Source: Prunella strophiata
Taxonomy: Eukaryota; Chordata; Aves; Passeriformes; Prunellidae
Length of the DNA: 64,000 nucleotides
Assembly: GCA_036583965.1 (NCBI GenBank)
Contig: JAZBQD010000027.1
Coordinates: 22,575,001-22,639,000 of the forward strand
Direction of reading: 5' to 3'
This document shows positions 26,318 to 36,664 of the stretch, one piece after another. Each line of letters begins with the position of its first letter. Positions within the stretch are counted from its first letter, which is position 1. Made by a program: the position numbers and the translations under genes. The notes under the pieces were generated by a model, which had not been told where the DNA came from, searched no databases, and worked only from the letters and a program-made list of their open reading frames with translations.

Positions 26318-27524
26318 GTTAGTCTTCTGCTTTCATTTGAAAACCAACCCAAGTCCATTTACAGTGGAATCCTGCACTTGTGGAATGAACAACATGCAGC
26401 TCAGACAGTGCAGCACAGTCCTTAGAATTGCTGATGTGTCTTCCTAGGGCTATATAACAGTACACTCATGCTGGCCACTGCATGATGGTTTTTTACCAGC
26501 CAAGAAATTGTCCAGGTTGCTAAGTCATCTTGGAACAGTATTTTCCCTTAAAGCAGTAACCACATAGAGAGCTGTGAACAGCATAATAATTTACTTAATC
26601 AAGTAGTTTAATATTATATTTATACAATATTTTTTTTCTGTTAAATCTGATATGCCTTGAGCTGGTTTAGGATTTTTTAATGTGGTTTAAAAGGCATTTT
26701 CCACCTTGTAGACTTAGACTAGTCACAGTGATACGATGATATTTCCTTCTTGATTTAAGTCATGGAATCCAGGTGGTAATTGCACCTGAAACACTGCTAG
26801 AATAGTACTTCAGAGTTTTCTAAGAGGGCTCCTTGTTCCTATTTTGGGTAGGGTTGCACTGGTCCTTTAGTGTAAACACACTGCTTGCCTACAGTTTTAA
26901 AACTTTCACCAAGTCACTGCTGTGGTATTAGCCAAAAAAGCTTAGTGTTTTTGAATTCCAGCACATGTCAGCTGTCCAACACTTACTTTTGCTGAAAGGG
27001 ATCCTATAGTAGAAGATTTGTTACTGGAGCAGCGAATACTGATGCAAATATTTATAAAGCTTGTAAAATTTTATATTATGAGTGTCACACAGGGGTTAGA
27101 TTAATAAAATGCCCAGTTTTGTTTGACCAAAAAACTTTAATATTGAAAATTGGTATAATTAATTACTGAAGCAAAGAGGAAATGCCATCTGGTTTTAGTT
27201 TTAGTCCCCCTCCCTCTCATATTATGGGTACAAACGAGAAAAGTGTGTCTTTGTTCACTGTCAAAACTGCTTGTGCCAAGACTGAATGGACAGAAGAGAC
27301 AGAAATCCTTCCTCTTTGTGGTACCAGAGGCAGTCCTTAGGCTAAGAGACAGTGTCCTGTGAGGAAATGTAAAAACACTTGGCCTTGCATTGTGTCTGGG
27401 ATAGTTGTTTTGTAACATGATTTAGAACATACGCAATCCCTTCCAGTACTTGTGTTTCAAAAATACCAATGTAGAGATGTTTCTTGTGACATTAACTATG
27501 AACACATGTTTTTTTTTCTTTCAG
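26318..27524 (+). other. DENND1B: DENND1B intron h-i (1.2 kb), possible composite terminal exon
   Basis: This intron lies between GTTAGT and a strong TTTTTTTTTCTTTCAG acceptor. The reading frame of exon h runs 35 codons into it before a TAG at 26,423-26,425. An AATAAA lies at 27,103-27,108 still inside the intron. Those two facts would allow a short isoform ending here. That use is inference; the spliced form is well supported. Confidence 0.7.
27103..27108 (+). terminator. Candidate intronic poly(A) signal (AATAAA)
   Basis: A canonical hexamer inside the last DENND1B intron, followed by T/G-rich sequence (CAGTTTTGTTTGACC). It could terminate a short isoform that retains the 5' part of this intron. 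A single hexamer in AT-rich DNA is weak evidence. Confidence 0.25.
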
Positions 27525-28076
27525 AACAAGTCAAATGCACCTAGTGAGAGCAACCTTCCCCTGCTGTGCAGCAGTGCTAATGACCAGGCAGAGTGGAACC
27601 TCGGCCAGGATGACAGTGTCCTCCATGGGAAGCAGCTCCCCCCATCGCCAAGGAAGCAAGTTTCTTCTGGTGGCCAGAGAGAATCTCTCTCAAGGATGGA
27701 AGAAGAAAAGAGTGGCAAAACCTTTACTACTGACAAGATGGACGCCACTAGTTTGCCATCCCTGTCTCCAGTACGACCAAGTGCCCAGTTTACTTCCTTA
27801 GAAAGTTTCAAAGCAGGCTTTTCTTCCTGTCAGTATGCAAAGCCTAATGAAACACTAAGCAATACCTCAGAAGATCAGCTCCCAGCAGGTCTTGCTCAAC
27901 AGCCATCCATTCTGGTCCCTTGGGAGAAAGGTGGGAAGGAAGGAGATGAAACTCCAGAAGAAGGTGGACTTCTTCAAGAAGTGGTGTCATTATGTAAACT
28001 GAATTCTGCTTTTCACTATGGTTTAAATATTTCAAAGGATAGCTTATCCAGCAGTAGCAGTGGAAATAAAACGTAA
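27525..28076 (+). CDS. DENND1B: DENND1B terminal coding exon i with stop
   Basis: This is the last coding exon: 183 codons plus TAA at 28,074-28,076, phase 0 at the start. Landmarks in order are NKSNAPSESNLPLLCSS, DQAEWNLGQDDSVLHGKQ, LPPSPRKQVSSGG, a Ser/Thr-rich middle, ILVPWEKGGKEGDETPEE, GLLQEVVSLCKLNSAFHYG and NISKDSLSSSSSGNKT at the end. The same block order (NKSNAPSE, QAEWNLGQDD, PPSPRK, VPWEKEGKE, EVVSLC, LNIS, short polar end) occurs in long DENND1B. The DENND1B tail is unstructured and carries interaction and phosphorylation sites; PPSPRK is a plausible proline-directed kinase site (inference). No frameshift or internal stop is seen. The overlapping ORFs in other frames (27,521-27,811 -, 27,535-27,801 +, 27,844-28,101 -) are shadows. 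Confidence 0.97.
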   Translation, partial: NKSNAPSESNLPLLCSSANDQAEWNLGQDDSVLHGKQLPPSPRKQVSSGGQRESLSRMEEEKSGKTFTTDKMDATSLPSLSPVRPSAQFTSLESFKAGFSSCQYAKPNETLSNTSEDQLPAGLAQQPSILVPWEKGGKEGDETPEEGGLLQEVVSLCKLNSAFHYGLNISKDSLSSSSSGNKT

Positions 28077-29086
28077 GAAAAGTATGAAAAGAGAAACTCA
28101 ACTCCCATCAGATGTTAAAGGGAGACTACTCAGGACTCCATGTAACTCCATATAAGATGATAACCAAAAAAATGAAAAGGAATAAGAGATCTTCAGTTAT
28201 AAAAATAATTCTCTTCAGTTGAGTATGCATTTTCTGCCATTGGACATCCGCTTCCACGTTTACTCAGTTCATTTGTTGGCTGTAGTTAGGTCCACAAAAT
28301 GGAACTAAATATATGAATGCACTCTCAAATCAGGTACTAGTTAGTCTCTGTGTTAAAAATACAGCAAGTGTATGGTGTTTCCTAGCATTTGCTTCCTCTA
28401 AGCAGCAAGGGTGTCACCTAAAGGTAGTCAGGTTTTGAAGGTACTGTGTTAATCCCATTAGCATGAAATGAACCAAGCAATCTGATTTGTCTGAAATGTA
28501 CAAATGTTAATATTTGTAATGAATAATAATTGCCTTAATCTTTTGAGAAGGGGTTTAACTATCTTAGAAGATGAATGCAAATCTACAAAACAGCAATAAT
28601 GATTTTCCATGGCAGGAATTTGCTTCAGCAAAGGTAGGGGGAGGAAAGGAGACTTTTTTTTTGATTAAGGAATTTCTTGTGACTATAACTTGGAACTTAC
28701 TCCAAACTAAAACTGTGGCTCTGTCTTCCAGACTTCAGAAAGGTAGCACGTGGTTTTCTCTCTTCTGTAAAGTACATGAAGTGCTGAATTATAATGTGAT
28801 GTTTATTGACTTCTGTTTACAACTAAGACACTTTAAAGACACATTATCAGTTTCCCTAGGTAGACTAATTCACCTAAAAATTCTCAGAAAGGAAAGTGTA
28901 AGTGGAATTGATAGATTTCTATTTTTTTTATTATTATTTTCTGCATTTTAATAGTTGGAAAACGAATTTGTGCCTGATTTGTAACACTAGAAAGCTAAAT
29001 TTATAGATTCAGTTTAAGACTGCATATATCCAACTCTCATTTTAGCCATGTCCAACAAAAACTTCTTTCTAAATTCAGTGAGGAAT

Positions 29087-29092
29087 AATAAA
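29087..29092 (+). terminator. DENND1B: Candidate proximal poly(A) signal of DENND1B
   Basis: AATAAA about 1 kb after the stop codon. A GT/T-rich stretch (GCGTTTGTCCTCCTTCTGGC) lies about 30-50 bases downstream. It could produce a short 3' UTR form. Confidence 0.35.
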
Positions 29093-32000
29093 TGGTCCTG
29101 ATGTATAATGTATTTTGGACAAGCGTTTGTCCTCCTTCTGGCAGTGTTCCTGATGAATATTTGGATATTTCAAGTCTGAACATTTTTGATGCTCTATGGA
29201 GCAGCTCTTAAATTTTTAAAATTTTCTTTGTCTTTTCTTTTTCCACCTCACCATACACCTTAGGACAGAAGAGACAGCTAATCAGTTTCAGCAGATTGGA
29301 ATTGTCAGCTTTGAGGGATATTTGTGGTAAAGTTAGTAGAAATAGCACATGGGTATGAAATGAACCCTGCCAGAGAAGAATGTTCTGCTGCTCTTTTAAG
29401 TCGTGAAACCTTTTTTCTTGCCCTCTTTAACATGAATGATTAATCTCAGCCTAGGCCTGATTTCCTGGGATTGGTATTTGGATCAAATTGTGCTTTAGTA
29501 CCTTAATAGTAGTTTGTAGCAGAGTTTCATATCAGTTGCCTCACTGAGATTTATTAATTCATTTTCCTTCTAGCTGACACAAATGGAAAGGGGTTTTTTG
29601 GCTGCGTTCTTACAAGGCAGCTGACCTAAGGGAATTGCTCCATGTCATGGCAGAGGCACTGTTGAGAACCTCACCAGAGAGGCTCAGTAGAGTGAGACCT
29701 GGGGTTAGTGCAGAATTTCATCTTGTTCCAGAATGAGAAGAGCTGGGCCAGTACTTGCCACTGAGAATAAGCCTCCAGAATTAACTTTTTTAAATCAGTG
29801 CAACAAAGCTAAAACATAGTAAAAGTGCAAATCTTGCAGAAATATCTGTGTCTGATCAAGCATGAACATTCTGGAGGGCATCTGCATTGCTGGAGAACCT
29901 CAGTGTTCCAGAGTTAGCAGTTGTACATCCAGAGGTCTGTACTCCAGATTATTTGTTTATCCTTTGGTTTCCTCTTGTGCATCAACATGATATGTTGTAA
30001 GCTTTTGTAATAACAAAAAATGTTACTAGGCAAAATATTTTGCTCTATTAGAAATCAAAAGTATCATAAAAATAATTGAAATCTTCACTCTCAGCTTTCC
30101 AAGTGGGCCAGGCCAGGTGGCTCATGTGCTGTTCAGATGACAAAGCTCCAGAGCAACTTGATGGTTCCTTGTTTAAAGCTGGCATTAATGACTTGAGGGC
30201 ATTCTTCTCCCTTGTGGGTACCAAACATTGCCAAAGCATAGTGCTGCAATTTTGTCCAAGAAAAGACAGGCAATGCACAGGTTTTTGTTCATGTAGCACT
30301 TTTCACTCCTTCTCATTCATCTCCTTGCATTTTGTCAGGAGAATTTTGAGGTTCACCTTTTCCTTTCCTCTGCACCTCACATGATGTTTCTACCCAATCT
30401 AAATTGCTTTGTTTCCTTCATTTATTAAAGTCAGCAAACAGTATCAATGTTTAAGGAGTAAAATAGAAAAAAATCCAGAAATTAAAGCCATTATTACTTT
30501 CAAAACCATCAAACACCTAAGTCCAGGAATGCTGCCAGAAAATGGTTTTCAAAAATTATTTCTAGTACAGGCATAAATCTTACTGGCTTTCCATGAGGGT
30601 TAGATACTGAACAAATAATCTCATAGGTTGTTCCATTCTCAGCTTTGTGGAATAAATATGGAAGCCATGTGAGACTGCCAGTATTCTTAAGTTTTTATAA
30701 GGATCATAAAATTGAAAGTTTGACAGTGGAATCTTTCAAAATTGAGGCATTGTAGTAATAATTCACTGCTTCATGAAGTGAAAATGCAGGCTGAAAAGAA
30801 GTAAACAGATTAAATACAAGATGGTAATATTCAACTTAGAATTATTTTAATTTCAGTCAAAATGTTTCTGTGCTTATGCTGCATTGTTTCCTTACTATTT
30901 ACAAAGCTCATAGTTTGTTTACAGTCATTAAATAATATGTGTTTTTTGGTTTTGAACTTTGTATGGGTTCAGAAATAGCTTGGTCTTACATATATGTTGA
31001 TTTTAACTGTAGGTACATTTTTTACTCTGTAATATACAGAATCTTTTCCACTTACTATCAGTGATCTTTTAAAAAGGCTAATATTTGTGCCTTATTAGAA
31101 CAGAATTGCCAGTTACCAAATAGATAAGAGTCCAAACTGATATTTCTGGTTCAACACTCTTGTTCTCTGTCCTTGTGATAGTATAAAACTGTTTATTGGC
31201 TACATATGCAGTATTTTTAGTACCACAGTGGGTTCTATATTAAGATAAATTTTCCAGGTCCAGTACTTTGCAAGTTTTATACTTGTATGCTTTTTAGTTG
31301 TGGAAATCCTTCTAGTGTCTTTGAAAACCATCAACATTGATCACCAGCTACTGGTGAGAACTGAATTCTGCTCAGTCAGAGCTCCTGTGGTCTTCTTCAG
31401 AGGCATCACTTTTCTTCAGGATCTCAAAAATCTTCCCATTTCTCCTGTTTAAGGGAGACACCAGGTTATTTGATTAAGCTTTGTGGTCTGTTACTTACAC
31501 ATAGGAACAAATTTCCGATGTAGAAAGTCAAACCAGGACTTGAGATGAATATTTTTGAGTTTATTTTGCATAGATGTCTGCCTAAAATGAGCCGTATCAC
31601 TCATCTGGTTTGGGAGGAAGAAGTAAGGGCAGTGGAAGGACAAAGGGATTCCTGGGTTGTTCCAGTGCAGTGTGGTGAAGCAGAGCCTGGAAATCCACAG
31701 GAGAGATAGTAACTTTGAAGAAATTCAGATTTCAGTTCTAGCTCAGTTACAGTGGTTCCAGCTCAGTCATGTAGGTAAAAGTAATATTGCCTGTGGAGTT
31801 AACTCCCTGTGGGATTTGCAGAATGGATAATTTGTTGTCCCAGTCAGAGCCTTCCCATTCACATGTGTAGAGATGTAACGAGGAAAACTGCAGATACCAG
31901 GGAAGGGCTGTGGATGCAGAGGTGATCCCTACCCACCCTCTATGCATGCAGAGGGCACTCTGTGTAGAATAGGCAGTGGTTTGCTCTTCCATCTCACATT

Positions 32001-34150
32001 TTTGGGCATCATGTAGTTCTGAGAAATAGGCTTGTTCTGAAGAAAAAATGTAGTTGTAGAAGTTGTCATAGAAGTTGTCGACTGAACCCTTCCTTGTCAT
32101 TTAGCATTTCAGTGGTGCTGCTGCTGTTGGGGTGGGATCATCAGAAACTCTCAGCACTGGCTGAAGTCCCCTCTCAGGCATTATAACACAGACTTCAGGC
32201 AGAGTTTTAGACAAGTGCTGGGTGCTTCTGAAAATCCCACCCAATCTATTAGAAGAGTGTTTTAGACCTTAAAATTCTGTTTTAGATGTCTTCTCAGGTT
32301 TTAGGATGAGCTAGTTTACAACCTCGTGTTCTTGTAACCAATGTAAAGTCTAGGCAAAAGAACAGTTAACCCAGGTGTTTAAAATAGCTTCTCCTTATCC
32401 ACCTACAGTCAATGATACTCAGTTCTACAGAGCAATGTTTTGTCGGTGCAGCTGTCTAATAGAATTGCTAGGAGCATCTAAAATACTTTCTCTATGCATG
32501 TAAATAATCAAAGAAACATTTCATGCAATAATGAAGTGCCAGCATGAGGCCCTTTTGCAAATGCCCCCTGTGTAATCCTGACTGTACCCTGTCCTGCAGG
32601 AAGAACCCCTCCCCATGGACCTCCCTGACTCCTCAGGGAGAGCTCAAGAGGAGCTTTATTTCCAAGGAGTTAGCATCTCCTCCCTTGGCACCAGCCTCTG
32701 GTCCAGGTGCTGTGAGACTCTAGCCAGTGTGTTCCCAACAGCCCGAAATTTCAGGCTAAACAAATGTGGCAAATAAACAGCTTCTGTGTTGCAAAGCTCA
32801 GGATGGTGAAGGCTGTCTGTTCCCATGGTATTGCAGTAAATCTTTGAAGAATGAATGTAGAAATAATTGCACCAGCAAAACCAGTATGAATGGTGATGTG
32901 ACTTGTCTTCAGTAACTTCTTTGCTGCTATTAGGCATGTCTGTCTCTGCTGGGTGTTGTTTGCTTGTTAGCAGAATCTGAGCTGACCAGAATGTGTCCTC
33001 ATCTTCACCCCAGGAGCATGGACCACAGCTGGCCTAGGATTCATGTTCCTCAGGGTGTTGGAAATAAAGGAATGGAAAGGGATGATGTGGTTTGTTTGTG
33101 CAAAATCTCCCGTGATCAGTTTTGCAATCTCTGTTCCACAGTTTCAGTCAGTGGCCAGTTGAAAGTACTTGACAGGTCTTTCTGAAAGCTGCTTCACTTA
33201 TTCTTGTAGAGTTTCCTGGTGAGTCCACAGCCACCTCAGTCTAGAGGGACATCCACAACCCAGGTAGCTGGCAGGGCCATTGCCATGCTCTGCTGGGTTG
33301 GGGTATGAAGCAGGTAACACAGTTGGAAGTTACTCCAAGGTGTACTGTAGTAAAGGGTACTCAATTAAATTGTACTATTACTTAGCTCAATACTAACAAC
33401 ACTTGTATTTAGAATCCAGTAACAGTATTAGCATTTGGAAAATAAGTTGTGTTCAAGTAAGTTGACATTTATTATCATTCTGTGTGAATTAACATTCTTT
33501 CTGTTAAAAATAAGGGAGCAACTTGGTTGGAAGGGGGAAATGTGTTGACTTTCAAATCTTCAGTGAATTTTGTGCAATATTACCCCTTGTTTCAAAGTAA
33601 TTTAGTAGTGCACATCTGCTTTCAAGCAGATCCATGGAATTGTATTTTTTAGAAATGTGTAAAATTACATGTAACTTTGAAATACAGTTGTATGATAAAA
33701 ACATGAAGAAATCTATTCTGATGAGGCAAATGTATATTTTTAGTGACTGGGAGTGATTATGGATGTCACATTCTGTAGAAATAATAAGGCCTAAGACAAT
33801 GTTCACATACCAATAGTTCCAGGTAACTCTTCAAAGTAAAACCTGGTTAAATTGAAGGATAACTATTAGAATTTATGATATTTAGTTTATGCTTTGATCA
33901 CTTGTTAATCATGGGTAAAAAGCTGAGGTGTTCAGCACTGCTTTTCAGGACCAGCAATGAGGTGAGAGTTTATACCACAAGAATTTAGTTTGTGACATCC
34001 ATAATTATCATAAGTCATTACTTAAAACATCTACTAATGTTGCCAGTATCCTTTTTTGTAAATTAATTTCTTTGTATATTGATGTACATTTTCTTTTAAC
34101 CTTTGGTTTTTCCTTGAGACCTTCTTTAAATTAATATACTTGAATGAGGC

Positions 34151-34156
34151 AATAAA
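34151..34156 (+). terminator. DENND1B: Candidate distal poly(A) signal of DENND1B
   Basis: AATAAA, with TGTA motifs at about 34,057, 34,073 and 34,083 just upstream (the element bound by cleavage factor I). T/G-rich sequence lies downstream. This is the last good candidate before the GC-rich block of the intergenic region. Confidence 0.35.
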
Positions 34157-34180
34157 GCACTGTGGAAGAGCTAACCTTGG

Positions 34181-35334
34181 TGCAGCTTGCACACAAGCAC
34201 ATCACATCTGTTACTTTATGATTTTTGAGGAGGAAGAGCAATTTAAAATACTTAGATGTTTGGCAAACTGTCAGTTTGTGTTTGTTAATTTTAAATCTGT
34301 GCCAGATATGATGAGAAATGCCTCGACATAGGAACAAAGCAACATCATGTATCTTGATGCTTCTAATTTATTTTTTATAACTTTTTTTGTGACCCTTGAA
34401 AACCATTCCCAATAATGTCCCTTATTGTGAGCCTTTAATCCTTAAAAGAGAGGCATAAAGTACAGGATACATTGAGATTTTATTGATAATTTTGAGATTA
34501 AAAAAACTCACACACCAAACAACCAGCATTGTCCTTAAAGTTTTAAAAATGTAGTTAGTTACTGACCTTTTAACAAAACTAGAGCCAAATTTACTCCACT
34601 CTTTTGCACCTTCTGGACTACTGTTCAAAGTCATCTTGAGAACTGTAATTCTGACCTTAGACTACTGTTAGTAGTGCACTGTCTAGATGTATTAAGTGAG
34701 CTGTGATGTGTGGTGTGGTTTGTTTTTTCTTTTCCTTCCAAAGTTTGTGGCATCAGTAGAAGTTTTTGGTGAATTCCACGTGACCATAAAGTGCCCAACA
34801 CTGTACTATAAAATAAAATTTAACAATATCCAAATTCCTTGGGTGATGCAGGTTCTTGTTTGATGGGTTGATCTGATCAGCATTTTCATGCTTATCAGGC
34901 ACAGAGATTGAAATGATCCCGTATTTTTTTGGAAGTTTTTCTCCATTGAATGAACATTTCATTTTCTCAAATATAGAGAAAACAGAATGTGTTACCTTGA
35001 ATGCAGTAAATGAATTTATTAGTGCAAATGTTAAATGTTGATGTCCTTTGAAATTTCCATGGTATTTTGGATCTTTTAAAAACCTTAGCTAATCATTCCT
35101 TTTTGTTAAACAGCTTTTCTTGGGCTCTAGATCTTCAAATTACTGCCAAAAAAGTAGGTATATTATGTTTTTCCATAGGTTAAGAAATCAACATATTAAG
35201 GAGAAGCAAGCAAGAAGAAGGTACAGTAATAATTGTTGGGTGCTATGGTTTGAACCTTTCACATTAGATGTTAAAAAAAGTAATAATAATCGGGATCTCA
35301 CCAAGTATTTTTGTCCTGCTCAGCCAAGTATTAC
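34181..35334. other. Intergenic, AT-rich, no gene seen
   Basis: This lies downstream of the candidate distal DENND1B poly(A) site. ORFs of up to 70 codons here have no recognisable motif. An open + frame passes from about 35,120 into the GC-rich block; it starts without a recognisable domain and is not called. Confidence 0.5.
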
Positions 35335-36145
35335 CAGAGAGCTCTTGGGGACCCTGTTGGGAGGGAGGAGGGGTGCCAGCCCTCCTGTGGTGGCATCTGG
35401 TGAGGGGTCAGACTGTGCTGCTGAGAGGTGCTGGGACCTCCCCTTTTTACAAACCTGGACACCCCTGCTCTTCCTGCCCTGCTCCCCTGGGCCTGGCTGC
35501 AGCCCCTCTGGCACCTGGTGGCCCTGTTGGGCTGTGACCCACGGGCACAGCTGGTGACCTGCCTTCCTCCCCTCCCCGCTGCTGCTGGGGAGAGGCTGCT
35601 GCAGAAAGCACCTCCTGGCTTTGGGGGAGATGGGGAGTGAAATGAAGGTAGGTTTTATCTGTAACTTGGGGCGCAAAAGGACCTGTAAGGGGTGAGGTGA
35701 CCCTGGCTGGGCTCTGCCACCCCATCCTTCTCAGGGGGAGGGCTCCTGGCTCTTCCCCTGCTCCAGCATGGAGGAATTCCTCCATGGGCTGGGGGTGGAT
35801 CTGTGCTCCCCAAGGACCTCCCTGGGCTGCAGGGGCACAGCTGTCTCACCATGGGCTGCACCTGGGGCTGCAGGGGAATTTGAGCTCTGGCACCTGGAGC
35901 ACCTCCTGCAGCAGCTCCTGCCCCTCCCTCCTCACTGACCTCCATGTCTGCAGAGCTGCTGCTTTCTCATACTCTCTCCTCTCTCAGCTGCTATTGCACA
36001 GGGTATTTTCCCCCCTTGACTGTGTTATCCCAGAGGTGCTGCCACTGTGGCTGATCAGCCTTGGCCAGCCATGGATCCATCCTGGAGCTGGCTGGCATTG
36101 CCTCCATCAGATATGGGGGAAGCTTCTCCCAGAAGCTTTTTAATG
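35335..36145. repeat. GC-rich repeat-like block (possible LTR/retroelement remnant)
   Basis: About 800 bases of GC-rich sequence stand out sharply from AT-rich flanks. The block is dense in CTGG/CCTG/CAGC words and has overlapping ORFs on both strands, as retroelement remnants in bird genomes often do. Its right part ends in a perfect 8-3-8 hairpin (36,120-36,138) just before AT-rich DNA resumes. The wording near 36,060-36,138 resembles passerine endogenous-retrovirus LTR sequence as I remember it, but I cannot confirm a family and see no clear terminal repeats. An isolated GC-rich island is the alternative. Confidence 0.3.
36120..36138. repeat. Perfect inverted repeat 8-3-8
   Basis: AAGCTTCT, then CCC, then AGAAGCTT. 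The arms are perfectly complementary around a 3-base loop. It sits at the right edge of the GC-rich block. Confidence 0.85.
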
Positions 36146-36505
36146 TAATTGCAGGTGTATGACTATAATTCAGCTAGAATTTTCTATTGAATGGCTATGC
36201 AGTATAATCTGTTATTCACTCTTCTATATTAAGAGCATTTTGACACCTTATGCAGACAAACCATAGACACTATGGTTTCAATATTTATATAGTCAATCCA
36301 CAACTGATGAGAAAACTACAAATTACCCTGATACAAAACAATGAGGGTGTGATTTTAACAGTTGCTGTTAGATCTGTGCTAGCTTACTGCAGCCAGCAGA
36401 GTGATACCAGCTGTGAAGTGTGGTAGCAAAGGGATCCTCACTGCTAGATTAAGCATAGCTCATCTTGTAGTCATTCCTTTGATTTTCCAGTAGATGTGTT
36501 AAAAT

Positions 36506-36580
36506 TCACCTGTTAAAATGATAGCTGTGAAAACGAACTTTTTCACCTGTTGAAATGAGAGCTATGAAAATGAACTTTTT
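36506..36580. repeat. 37-bp tandem duplication, two diverged copies
   Basis: Two adjacent 38-base copies (period 37) start at 36,506 and 36,543, each beginning TCACCTGTT and ending GAACTTTTT. They differ at about five positions. The second copy supplies the T-rich stretch in front of the exon-like segment at 36,588. Confidence 0.85.
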
Positions 36581-36587
36581 GTCGTAG

Positions 36588-36664
36588 GTCCAGATTATGA
36601 GTCAATTGAAGACATTATAAAGGGAATCTTTGCTGAAGGAGCAGGAGGCTGTGAAGTCTTTCAG
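36588..36664 (+). other. Exon-like open segment, unidentified (25 codons)
   Basis: A 77-base segment is bounded by CTTTTTGTCGTAG and GTAAAG, good acceptor and donor context. In one frame it is fully open after two leading bases: PDYESIEDIIKGIFAEGAG, then GCEVFQ. The other two frames contain stops. The composition (acidic start, amphipathic helix, glycine turn) looks protein-like, but I do not recognise the protein. It lies between DENND1B and CRB1, where no mammalian gene is known to me. It could be an exon of an unannotated gene, a pseudogene exon, or chance. Its ending phase does not directly fit the other exon-like segment at 38,546. Confidence 0.3.

Larger units (their letters stand above)
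28077..34180 (+). other. DENND1B: Probable DENND1B 3' UTR (extent uncertain)
   Basis: The sequence after the stop is AT-rich and has no recognisable gene. Mammalian DENND1B transcripts have a long 3' UTR, so several kilobases of this region are probably transcribed. AATAAA hexamers occur at 29,087, 30,651, 32,772, 33,063 and 34,151. The last is preceded by three TGTA motifs within about 100 bases, which fits a distal poly(A) site. ORFs of 60-126 codons in this stretch have no recognisable domains. The right edge is a guess. Confidence 0.4.

Noticed and set aside
35197..35219. CCATAG...AAGGTACAG pair near 35,196-35,220 as a further exon of an unknown + strand gene
   Set aside because: The phases do not connect to the exon-like segment at 36,588 without a stop, and the short basic translation is not distinctive.
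35120..36143. Several overlapping ORFs of about 70-148 codons on both strands
   Set aside because: They come from a GC-rich repeat-like block with few stop codons. Proline/glycine/serine-rich translations in many frames argue against a gene.
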